From: JADJLQ01 sp034439915
GTDB taxonomy: Bacteria; Bacteroidota; Bacteroidia; Chitinophagales; Saprospiraceae
Reading direction: 5' to 3'
Assembly: GCA_034439915.1 (NCBI GenBank)
Contig: JAWXBI010000125.1
Span: forward strand, 1-25,702
DNA: 25,702 nt
Part shown: positions 7,571 through 15,600 of the stretch, one piece after another
Position numbering within the stretch: position 1 is the stretch's first letter
Layout: each line of letters begins with the position of its first letter
Program-made: the position numbers and the translations under genes
The notes under the pieces: model-generated
Databases searched by the model: none
What the model was told of the DNA's origin: nothing
Seen by the model: only the letters and a program-made list of their open reading frames with translations

Positions 7571-9361
7571 ATGAAATTTATACGCAATTTTTGTGTAATC
7601 GCCCATATTGATCATGGCAAGAGCACCTTATCCGACCGTATGTTGGAATTGACACATACCATATCGGTTCGGGATATGCAGGACCAGGCCTTGGACAATA
7701 TGGACCTGGAGCGGGAGAAAGGCATCACTATCAAGAGTCATGCTGTCCAGATGAGTTACCCCCATACCGATGGCATTACGTATACACTCAACCTCATCGA
7801 CACCCCGGGGCACGTGGATTTTGCTTATGAAGTCTCGAGATCTATTGCTGCCTGCGAGGGGGCTTTGCTGCTGGTAGATGCGACCCAGGGAATCCAGGCC
7901 CAGACGATATCCAATCTTTACATGGCTATCAACCATAACCTGGAGATCATACCTATCCTAAACAAGATCGACATGGATGCGGCTATGATTGATGAGGTGA
8001 GCGACCAGATCATCGACCTGGTGGGATGTAAAAAAGAAGAGATCCTATTGGCCAGCGGCAAAACCGGGTTAGGTGTCCCCGAAATCCTGACAGCTATCGT
8101 TCATCGGATTCCACCGCCCAAAGGCGATCCCAAGGCGCCCCTGCAAATGTTGATTTTTGATTCCATGTTCAATTCCTTCCGGGGAATCGTAGCCTATTTC
8201 CGGATTTTTAATGGTACCATAAAACAAAACGAAAAAGTCAGGTTTGTGGCTACGGGCAAAAACTATACCGCGGATGAGATCGGGGTATTGCAGATGAAAC
8301 AGGTAAAAAAACCGGAGCTCAGCGCAGGCAATGTCGGTTATATCATCACGGGGATCAAAGACAGTAAAGAAATCCGTGTCGGGGATACCCTCACCCATGC
8401 GGATCGTATTGGTGAAGCCATTAAAGGTTTTGAAGAAGTCAAACCCATGGTATTTGCCGGGATCTACCCGATAGATAACGATGATTACGAAGATCTGAAG
8501 GACAGTATAGAAAAATTGCAACTCAATGATGCGGCCCTGGTATTTGAACCGGAAACCTCTGCTGCTTTGGGTTTTGGATTTCGATGTGGTTTCCTTGGTA
8601 TGCTCCACCTGGAAATTGTTCAGGAAAGGTTGAGAAGAGAGTTTGATCAGGAAGTCATCACCACGGTGCCTAACGTTTCCTATTTTGCTTATTCCACCAA
8701 GGGGGTAAAAATTAATATTCAGAACCCCCATGAATTGCCCGAAGCCAATCTGATCTCTAAAGTAGAGGAACCCTATATTGATGCCCAGATCATCACCCGT
8801 CCGGATTTTATCGGATCGATCATTTCACTTTGTATTGATAAAAGGGGACGAATGGTCAAACAACATTACCTGACCCCGCAACGGGTTGAACTGCAGTTTG
8901 AAATGCCATTGGCGGAGATTGTATTTGATTTTTATGATCGGTTGAAGTCGATTTCTCAGGGATATGCTTCTTTTGATTATGCGCCAAGCGTTTACCGCGA
9001 ATCTGACCTGGTAAAACTCGATATCAAGATCAATGGTGAAAATGTCGATGCTTTGTCGGCCCTGGTACACCGTGACAAAGCGGAAGCACTTGGCCGCAAA
9101 ATGTGCAGAAAACTAAAAGATCTGTTACCCCGCCACCAATTTGTCGTTGCGATACAGGCAGCCATCGGTGCAAAAATTATTGCCAGAGAGACTATTTCTG
9201 CCATGCGCAAGGACGTTACCGCAAAATGTTACGGAGGTGATATCAGCCGTAAACGTAAACTTCTTGAAAAACAAAAAGAAGGCAAAAAGAAAATGCGCCA
9301 GATCGGCAATGTAGAGATCCCCCAAAAAGCATTCCTGGATGTGTTGAAATTGGATGAATAA
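7571..9361 (+). CDS. lepA: elongation factor 4 (LepA), ribosome-associated GTPase
   Basis: 596 residues, essentially the family length. LepA binds the ribosome and hydrolyses GTP, acting on stalled or maturing ribosomes. Nucleotide-binding motifs are intact: G1 AHIDHGKST (11-19), the switch region with GITIKSH (51-57), G3 DTPGH (77-81) and G4 NKID (131-134). The LepA-specific C-terminal domain is complete, including the AAIGAKIIARETI and YGGDISRKRKLLEKQK segments. The start is fixed by the conserved N-terminus MKFIRNFCVIAHIDHGKST. It stands alone, with its own promoter box 8 nt upstream, divergent from the esterase unit. Confidence 0.98.
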   Translation: MKFIRNFCVIAHIDHGKSTLSDRMLELTHTISVRDMQDQALDNMDLEREKGITIKSHAVQMSYPHTDGITYTLNLIDTPGHVDFAYEVSRSIAACEGALLLVDATQGIQAQTISNLYMAINHNLEIIPILNKIDMDAAMIDEVSDQIIDLVGCKKEEILLASGKTGLGVPEILTAIVHRIPPPKGDPKAPLQMLIFDSMFNSFRGIVAYFRIFNGTIKQNEKVRFVATGKNYTADEIGVLQMKQVKKPELSAGNVGYIITGIKDSKEIRVGDTLTHADRIGEAIKGFEEVKPMVFAGIYPIDNDDYEDLKDSIEKLQLNDAALVFEPETSAALGFGFRCGFLGMLHLEIVQERLRREFDQEVITTVPNVSYFAYSTKGVKINIQNPHELPEANLISKVEEPYIDAQIITRPDFIGSIISLCIDKRGRMVKQHYLTPQRVELQFEMPLAEIVFDFYDRLKSISQGYASFDYAPSVYRESDLVKLDIKINGENVDALSALVHRDKAEALGRKMCRKLKDLLPRHQFVVAIQAAIGAKIIARETISAMRKDVTAKCYGGDISRKRKLLEKQKEGKKKMRQIGNVEIPQKAFLDVLKLDE

Positions 9362-9409
9362 ATAAGGAAGATTTTCGATTGATCCGAAGCATCAGATCGA
9401 TTGGTTGAT

Positions 9410-9465
9410 ACCTGAAACCTCAAAGCGGATACCTCATGCCTCCCACCTCCCACCTCAAACATCCT
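9410..9465 (+). repeat. degenerate heptamer tandem repeat (about 8 units)
   Basis: The bases fall in exact 7-nt register: acctgaa, acctcaa, agcggat, acctcat, gcctccc, acctccc, acctcaa, acatcct. The consensus is close to ACCTCAA. The array spans the intergenic end and the first ten codons of the next gene, and its start codon (9436-9438) straddles units 4 and 5. Heptamer tandem repeats are known from other bacteria, notably cyanobacteria; their occurrence here is read directly from the sequence. Confidence 0.75.
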
Positions 9466-10563
9466 CGTCTGATCGCCCTGGATGTATTCCGCGGAATGAC
9501 CCTCGTATTGATGATGATCGTCAACAATCCGGGAGATTGGGGGGCGGTGTATGCTCCATTATTACATGCAGACTGGCATGGATGTACCCTGACCGACCTG
9601 GTCTTTCCTTTTTTTTTATTCATTGTGGGTGTGGCGATACCGTTTGCTTTGGGATCGAGGAAGGATGCCGGTACCGCAGATCCGGCACTTTACCGGAAAA
9701 TAATCATCAGGGTTATCCTCATATTTTTGATCGGCCTTGTCCTGAGTGGATTTCCTTATTATAATCTGACCACTATTCGTATTCCTGGCGTATTGCAGCG
9801 TATAGCGATTGTTTACGGGGTGGTGGCTATTTTGTTTTTAAAGGTATCGGTTAGAGGTTTATGGATTTCCCTGGCAATATGTTTGGCCGGCTATTGGTTT
9901 TTGATGACCAAACTGCCTGTGCCGGGATACGGTTATGCCAGCCTCCAACCTGAAACCAATCTGGGTGCCTGGTTGGATTATACGTTGCTGAAAGGCCATC
10001 TTTGGTCTTCATCCAGAGTATGGGACCCGGAAGGTATACTCAGCACCCTGCCGGCATTTGGTACCGGCATACTTGGACTTTGGACCGGGATAAAATTGCG
10101 GTCAAAGGACCAACTGAACGAAAACCTCCATGTTATTTTTTTTACTGGAGCGGTTCTTATGTTATTGGGATATGTCTGGGATATGAGTTTCCCCATCAAC
10201 AAAAAAATCTGGACCAGTTCCTATGTCCTATTTACCGGTGGAATGGCCATGCTCACCCTGGCTTCGTTGATCTGGCTGATCGATATAAAAGGTTTTAAAA
10301 ACTGGACCAGGCATTTTATCTATTTCGGGATGAATTCGATGGTGGTTTTTGTCGGGAGTGGTTTATTGGCACGGATACTAGGCTTGATTAAATGGTATGA
10401 CGGGGGAAAAACCACCAACTTAAAATCCTTTTTATATCGATTCTATCAATACGATTGGATGCCCCTTAAACTGTCCTCTTTGTTATTTGCCTTTAGCCTG
10501 ATGGTGGTGTTTTATTTATTTTTAAAGTGGTTGTACCATAAAAAATGGTTTTGGAGATTGTAG
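9436..10563 (+). CDS. multi-pass membrane acyltransferase, NagX/HGSNAT-like (DUF5009 type)
   Basis: 375 residues with roughly ten hydrophobic membrane segments. The N-terminal block RLIALDVFRGMTLVLMMIVN (11-30), then H44-A-D-W47-H48, then TDLVFPFFLFIVGVAIPF, is characteristic of bacterial relatives of heparan-alpha-glucosaminide N-acetyltransferase (NagX/YeiB-like), which move acetyl groups across the membrane onto sugars. The protein ends in a membrane helix and a basic tail. An in-frame stop (9406-9408) lies upstream and 9436 is the only ATG before the conserved block, so this start is firm. That ATG lies inside the heptamer repeat. The exact acceptor sugar cannot be told from sequence. It follows lepA by 74 nt and could be co-transcribed. 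Confidence 0.88.
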   Translation: MPPTSHLKHPRLIALDVFRGMTLVLMMIVNNPGDWGAVYAPLLHADWHGCTLTDLVFPFFLFIVGVAIPFALGSRKDAGTADPALYRKIIIRVILIFLIGLVLSGFPYYNLTTIRIPGVLQRIAIVYGVVAILFLKVSVRGLWISLAICLAGYWFLMTKLPVPGYGYASLQPETNLGAWLDYTLLKGHLWSSSRVWDPEGILSTLPAFGTGILGLWTGIKLRSKDQLNENLHVIFFTGAVLMLLGYVWDMSFPINKKIWTSSYVLFTGGMAMLTLASLIWLIDIKGFKNWTRHFIYFGMNSMVVFVGSGLLARILGLIKWYDGGKTTNLKSFLYRFYQYDWMPLKLSSLLFAFSLMVVFYLFLKWLYHKKWFWRL

Positions 10564-10775
10564 GTTCTATTTTGTAGGAATCAGAATATATTTTAATATT
10601 CCAGGGCACATCGGTTAAATTCATTTTCGGTCATTGTTGAGTAAGTTGTGATCACCTCTCTTCAAAAATTTTAAGTAAAGTCCTTTCCTTGTTATTTATT
10701 TATAAATGATTTCAAACCGGGAAATCAATTTTCATCGTGTCAGAAACCATTTTTCATGAGTTTTTGCTACTTTTC

Positions 10776-11240
10776 TTATGTGGTCACAAGGATCCTTTCC
10801 TTTTTTGATAAGTAGATCATGCGATTCATATTGTAAACCAGGTTTTGCAATGTGATATTTGTAGCCTCCCGGGTTAATCCTATACACCGAACCCCGAACC
10901 CCATTACGCGATTATAAATAGAAGCAAAAATATGCTCCACTCGGCATTGGGTTCTGGATTTGATCCGATTGGCCAATCTCTGACGCTTCGTCAAGGTAAC
11001 ATGCCGAGATCCTTTTCGCTGGATTATGCATCCTACTCCGCGTTTTCTTAGTTCCTTCCGATTCGCCTAGCTGTCTTAGGCACACTATCGGCCCATAACG
11101 GTTTGCCTTTATCACTTTCTTCTATCAATTTCAACAGCACCTGACTATCATGCGCGCTGTCAGGAGTCACTTCAAACTCATCAATGAGTTTACTTCCTGA
11201 ATCACTAGCGTTTTGTTGTTATAATGATAAGTTCTTTGAA
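10776..11240 (-). pseudogene. IS5-type transposase remnant, frameshifted
   Basis: Minus-strand translation gives three disjoint pieces of a DDE transposase C-terminal half. The first is a KN... segment with a stop at about 11218-11220, running into KLIDEFEVTPDSAHDSQVL and then GKPLWADS (about 11210-11085). The middle is scrambled by frameshifts and stops. The last is a clean stretch (10776-10994) containing RLANRIKSRTQCRVEHIFAS and TNITLQNLVYNMNRMIYL, the typical transposase end. The N-terminal half and terminal inverted repeats are not recognisable. The copy is dead and old. Confidence 0.8.
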
Positions 11241-11349
11241 AGTATTGTCAGTATTGGGTTTGCAGGGATTATAGACCTTAGTTGATTTGATTTTTTGAAA
11301 CAAATAAATTTTGTATTATTCTGAAATTCAATGTTTTATGAATTTGTGT

Positions 11350-11740
11350 AAATATATATTCTCTCAAATAATGGGATTAGTATCAACAACCTCCTTTCAA
11401 AGATCTTTATTTTTCTCACTAAATAATTTTCAATTGAAGGCGACTGAGATAGCTCAATTAAGCTCAACTCTATAAACATCGATGGAATATTGAACCTTTT
11501 TTTAAATGGATAAAACAACACCTGAAAATAAAATCATTTTGGGGTCATTCTGAAAACGCAGTTAAGACACAGGTGAGGATTGCTTATATCCGTGTATGTC
11601 TAGTCGCCATCGCTAAAAAACGATTTATGCTCAAACAGAGCCTTTACGAAATATTACAAATTTTGAGCTTGTCCATATTTGAAAAAATGCCCTTAAATCA
11701 ACTCTTTCAGCGACCTCAATTAAAAAATTTAAATGTGTAA
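11350..11740 (+). pseudogene. IS4-family transposase remnant (C-terminal part)
   Basis: The plus strand encodes FFSLNNFQLKATEIAQL and then, after a frame change, LYKHRWNIEPFFKWIKQHLK and onward to NQLF and a stop at 11738-11740. Y-KH-R-WNI-E-PFFKWI-K matches the IS4 signature Y-(2)-R-(3)-E-(6)-K exactly, with Tyr at 11471-11473, Glu at 11492-11494 and Lys at 11513-11515. The frame change coincides with a near-duplicated AGCTCAA (11451-11457 and 11461-11467, offset 10 nt). The N-terminal two-thirds and the inverted repeats are missing or unrecognisable. Confidence 0.82.
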
Positions 11741-11762
11741 AATCATAACCAACTAACTATCT

Positions 11763-12383
11763 TTGACTAATATCAAAACGCTAGTGATATTGAAGTACAA
11801 TTACGTTCTGATCAATAGTATAATTTATACATCTGGATGTAGTATAAATTCTGTACCTGTTGTAAGCATGGACATTTTGGCAGCACCTTGTTCTGCATTT
11901 ACAATTACTGTCACCGGTCCTATTGGTACTAAATCAAAAACATTCAATTAGAGTTATCCTACAACAATACAATTAGGGACCTTTTATAAACAAATTCCTA
12001 CAAATTATTCAGAGCCTCTATTAGTGGGTGCGTATGGTATAGCACTTACTACTATGGCGGGCTATGCAACTAGCTCTACTAGTAGCTCATTTCAAATAAA
12101 GTACCCTACATACTGTGGATACAATTTTAAAATAGCCCCTATTCCAACAAATTCTTTGACTACCATTTATTACGAAGTTGAGAAAGAAAATGAAAACTTA
12201 GGTTTGAATATTTATGATAAAACCAAAAAAATAAAAGTCAAGGAAGTATTTGCTAATAAAACTCATTTGAAAGGAACATATTCTCTAACTCTTGAAACTA
12301 CAAATTTAGCTACAGGAGTTTATTTGATTGAGTTAAGTACACCTACAGGACCTGTGAGTCAAACCTTGCAAATAATCAAATAA
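11763..12383 (+). pseudogene. T9SS-cargo protein fragment with in-frame stop
   Basis: One frame is open from about 11763 to 12383 except for TAG at 11949-11951. Reading through it gives continuous, protein-like sequence (GTKSKTFN, stop, SYPTTIQLGTFYKQIP). The last 80 or so residues form a type A T9SS sorting domain: FKIAPIPTNS, then LNIYDKTKKI, then ATGVYLIELST, ending in QTLQIIK. No ATG or signal peptide is present at the 5' end, which borders the IS4 remnant at 11740, so the gene is probably 5'-truncated as well as interrupted. The passenger domain is too short to identify. Confidence 0.7.
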
Positions 12384-13272
12384 TGAACAAAATAGTCGGT
12401 TTATTATAGGGATATTGCTCGCGAAGACCAATATTTTATGTCAAAAACTTATATCTAGTGATCATTACGAATGGGGGGTATATGTTACAGATGCTAAAGG
12501 CAATAGAGATACCTTGATTTTTGGGACTCCTTCGTTAGCAAAAGCCAATACCCTTATTGCCGGGATTGGAGAAAAGCAAATAACTATACCAGATACTTCA
12601 GTATTAAATCTTGCAATTGATAAATCCACTGGATTAAAAACTAAAAAGGCATTTGGTCCTTTTTTAATGTCGGCCGGAAACCTTCAAAGAGGATTTTATA
12701 TGGATAGCATTTTCTATTTAAATCAAACTGCGGTGCAAGGGTTTGAATATTATGCACCGATTTTTATTTCAGGAAGAGCAATTAATTTTCCATTAACCAT
12801 AAATATAAGACAGCTGCTCATTGATAGCATTTGGTATCAACGATTGTTGCTTTGGAGATTGTATGTTGGTGAATATCGCCAGACGGAGACATTTGTCCAG
12901 TTTGAAGAAGATTCTTTTCACACAAAAGAAAAGACATTTACTTTACTGAAATCTGATGTCAAATTCAGATCGGACGGTACCATGGATTTATATATTCAGT
13001 TTGTAAATTTTAATACGGATTACCAGGATAAACTAACTGATGAAATTTCAATATTTACTAATCCTGCATATGATGTTATATACATCCGGAATACTGGTAA
13101 TTCCATATTGAAGAGTTATACGATGTTTGACTCTTCAGGTAAAATTATGCTTCAACAAAATAAAGTTTCTTCAGAAATTAATGTTGCTGGCTTTCCAATG
13201 GGTGTATATACATTGATTTTTAGAACTCTTAACGGAAGGCAGTTGACTAAAAAGATTCTCATATTCCGATGA
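12383..13272 (+). pseudogene. T9SS-sorted secreted protein, signal peptide broken by a 1-nt frameshift
   Basis: A frame open from 12376 to 13272 ends in a T9SS sorting domain (ISIFTNPAYDVIYIRNTGN, then FPMGVYTLIFRT, then KKILIFR). Its own frame has no ATG at the start. The ATG at 12383-12385 overlaps the previous stop (TAATG) and gives MNKIVGLL, then TAG. Adding one base near 12400 joins the frames into a normal signal peptide, MNKIVG..IIGILLAKTNILCQ. The gene is therefore either inactivated by a one-base deletion or carries a sequencing error at that point. The passenger (about 200 residues) matches no family I know. It sits directly behind another T9SS-cargo fragment, possibly a former tandem pair. 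Confidence 0.65.
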
Positions 13273-13353
13273 TACTTTTGAAATTTGCTTCATTATAGCA
13301 GGTGTCCACCCTGAGTTCTATTGTTTTATTTTGAATTGATTAACTTTACCAAC

Positions 13354-14391
13354 ATGAAAACTTTACGATATCTTATGCTATTCGTAGCGCTCTCCATTTA
13401 TGGTTCCTCATTTGCACAACAACTCATTCCAACTTTAAAACCATCAGTAGCTGTTTCCGAATTTTTGTCAACACTTACAGTGGAGCAAAAGGATAAAATG
13501 GCTAAGCCCTGGGAAGATAAAGAAAGAGTCAATTGGGATTTTGTACCCAAAACATATCGGGCAGGTGTTGTCATCGGTGCTTTGAATGCGGAGCAAAAAG
13601 AAAAGTTTTTTCAACTGGTTATGTCTACCGCAGGAGCAACTACCTTGGAAAAGATTAAAGCTATAGCTTTACTGGAAGCTATACTGCGTGGAGTTGAAGG
13701 CCGCAAAGAAGACGATACTTATCGCGATCCTAAAAATTATTATATCCAATTGTTTGGAGCTCAGGAATTGGACAAACCCTGGGGCTGGAAAATAGAGGGT
13801 CACCATTTGTGTTTAAATTATGTGATCGATCAGAACCAGGTAAAATCGGCAACCCCTTCGGTGCTTTGTTCAAACCCGGCAATCGTACTGGAAGGCGTTA
13901 ACAAAGGTCATCAGCTGTTAAAAACCGAAATTCAACTCGCTCTGGACTTGCTCCAGTCGCTGAATGCCAGGCAACAAACCAAAGCCATAATCTCCGATCA
14001 GGCACCGAAAGAAATATTGACTTATCAGCAGCGCAAGGTGGAACTAGAAGCTGCCGGGGGAATTTCATTTAAAGAATTAAATCCCGGTCAACAGAAGCAG
14101 TTAAAGGATTTAGTCGTGTTGTACGTAACCCGAGCTTCTAAATTTTTTGTTGCGGATATGCTTAAACGGATTGAAAAAGCGGGCTGGGATCAAACCAGTT
14201 TTATATGGTCAGGTTCAACCGATGTGACCCCGGGTCACCCACATTATTATCGAATCCAGGGACCCGAGTTTGTCATTGAATACGACAACTATCAGAATAA
14301 TGGGAATCATGTGCACAGTATTTTCAGGGACCGGTTAAATGATTTTGGTGATGCCTTAGCGGACCACTACGACAAAACGCACAAAAAATAA
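13354..14391 (+). CDS. exported DUF3500 protein
   Basis: 345 residues with a signal peptide (about 1-21, ending SFAQ). The body matches the DUF3500 family in its landmark segments: a GWKIEGHHLCLNYVI block in the middle and, near the C-terminus, HPHYYRIQGPEFVIEYDN followed by GNHVHSIFRDRLNDFG. The conserved histidines and acids suggest a metal or catalytic site, but the activity of the family is not known to me. The ATG at 13354 is chosen over the upstream in-frame codon at 13321 because the signal peptide begins there. A near-consensus box, TAACTTTA (13341-13348), lies 5 nt before the ATG. Base composition here returns to that of the well-kept genes after the AT-rich debris upstream. Confidence 0.85.
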   Translation: MKTLRYLMLFVALSIYGSSFAQQLIPTLKPSVAVSEFLSTLTVEQKDKMAKPWEDKERVNWDFVPKTYRAGVVIGALNAEQKEKFFQLVMSTAGATTLEKIKAIALLEAILRGVEGRKEDDTYRDPKNYYIQLFGAQELDKPWGWKIEGHHLCLNYVIDQNQVKSATPSVLCSNPAIVLEGVNKGHQLLKTEIQLALDLLQSLNARQQTKAIISDQAPKEILTYQQRKVELEAAGGISFKELNPGQQKQLKDLVVLYVTRASKFFVADMLKRIEKAGWDQTSFIWSGSTDVTPGHPHYYRIQGPEFVIEYDNYQNNGNHVHSIFRDRLNDFGDALADHYDKTHKK

Positions 14392-14498
14392 TGCCCAAAA
14401 GTTTTAGAGTGTATTGACTTTTAGTTGACTCACCTTTTACTCAATAAACCGGGATTTTAACAAAGGGATGATCACCACCTTGTCGAAGGAAGTTTGGT

Positions 14499-14506
14499 TA
14501 TCTTTG
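14499..14506 (+). promoter_or_regulatory. Bacteroidota -7 box for the esterase/peptidase/ATP-grasp operon
   Basis: TATCTTTG is a perfect TAnnTTTG match with a TTG (14480-14482) 16 nt upstream as a possible -33 element. Eight nucleotides separate it from the ATG at 14515, the same spacing as at lepA. It supports ATG 14515 as the start, since the TTG at 14494 lies upstream of the box. Confidence 0.6.
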
Positions 14507-14514
14507 TCCCTGGA

Positions 14515-15588
14515 ATGACAAGGAGGAAGCTGATCAATATTCACCTCAACACACCCGATACCTCCGGCGAACCCGTCTGCATTTCCGGAAACTTTAACCG
14601 GTGGGCTGAACACGAATATAAAATGACCGAAGTCCGGACCGGTGAGTTTCACCTCGAGTTTGAGCTCACCCCAACCAAAGGAATAATTGAGTTTAAGTTT
14701 CTTCGCAGTCGCTGGGCCAATGTAGAACTGGATGAATACGGCGGGGTGACGGACAACCGGATTTTATCGGATCCGGATGAACCTCTGCAAGCCTGGGTGC
14801 CCCGGTGGCGTAATGCCGGAAGGATCTGTGATGATAATCTCCTGCCCATTCAGGAATTTCACCAGGATATGGTTGTTACCGGTACCCGTAAAAAACGAAG
14901 AATTTCGATTTTGTTACCTTATGATTATTATTTTACCAAAAAAAAATACCCCGTCCTCTATATGATGGATGGACAAAATCTTTTTGAACCTCACGCCCCT
15001 TTTGGTTCCTGGGAAATCCATAAAAAGATCGCCGTCCTGGCCGAAAAAAATATGCATGAAGTCATTGTGGTCTGTATCGATCATGCAGGGACCAAGCGTA
15101 TAGAAGAATACAATTATATCCGACACCACCTGATGGAAAAAGGCAGAGGGGTGCTCTTTGTAGATTGGATTGAAAAAAAGCTTAAACCGTTTATCGATAA
15201 ACGATATCGGACCTTTCCCGAACCGTCCAATACAGGAATTGGAGGAAGCTCAATGGGTGGTTTGATCGCTTTAATGGCAGGAATTACAAAACCTGAGATT
15301 TTTGGAAAACTCATGTTATTCAGCCCTTCTTTGTGGAAGATTGTCGACATGCTTTACGACCGCATGATATATCTGCCCCTGGTCAGCCATGATCAATTTA
15401 TCTATCTCTATGCCGGTGGACGGGAAGCTTCAAATATGAAAGGTTTTTCACGCGACTTTTTCGAACAACTCACCCAGGTGGATCCTTCCAATGACCGGGT
15501 CTATTTTTCCCTTAATGAAGCCGGTCAACATCAGGAGAAATATTGGGGCCGTGAATTTCCACATGCTTTAAAGTATTTATTTTTCTGA
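14515..15588 (+). CDS. CBM48-like domain plus alpha/beta-hydrolase esterase, cytoplasmic
   Basis: 357 residues without a signal peptide, so probably cytoplasmic. Residues about 5-95 resemble the glycogen-binding CBM48/isoamylase N-terminal beta-sandwich (VCISGNFNRW). Residues about 120-357 form an esterase D/Fes-type hydrolase: YPVLYMMDGQNLFEPH, nucleophile S246 in GSSMG, and a likely catalytic H339 (AGQHQEKYW). The charge-relay acid is probably in the YAGGRE segment (E304). It has the same domain order as the lipoprotein at 6382-7515, but that protein is exported. It is the first gene of a tight operon, with 12 nt to the aminopeptidase. In this family such fusions can be enterochelin-esterase-like; the substrate here is unknown. 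Confidence 0.88.
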   Translation: MTRRKLINIHLNTPDTSGEPVCISGNFNRWAEHEYKMTEVRTGEFHLEFELTPTKGIIEFKFLRSRWANVELDEYGGVTDNRILSDPDEPLQAWVPRWRNAGRICDDNLLPIQEFHQDMVVTGTRKKRRISILLPYDYYFTKKKYPVLYMMDGQNLFEPHAPFGSWEIHKKIAVLAEKNMHEVIVVCIDHAGTKRIEEYNYIRHHLMEKGRGVLFVDWIEKKLKPFIDKRYRTFPEPSNTGIGGSSMGGLIALMAGITKPEIFGKLMLFSPSLWKIVDMLYDRMIYLPLVSHDQFIYLYAGGREASNMKGFSRDFFEQLTQVDPSNDRVYFSLNEAGQHQEKYWGREFPHALKYLFF

Positions 15589-15600
15589 TCTTTGTGGCCG

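Noticed and set aside
8069..8731. 220-codon open frame antisense to lepA
   Set aside because: It lies entirely within the conserved lepA gene on the opposite strand and its translation looks like no protein family; it is a shadow of lepA codon usage.
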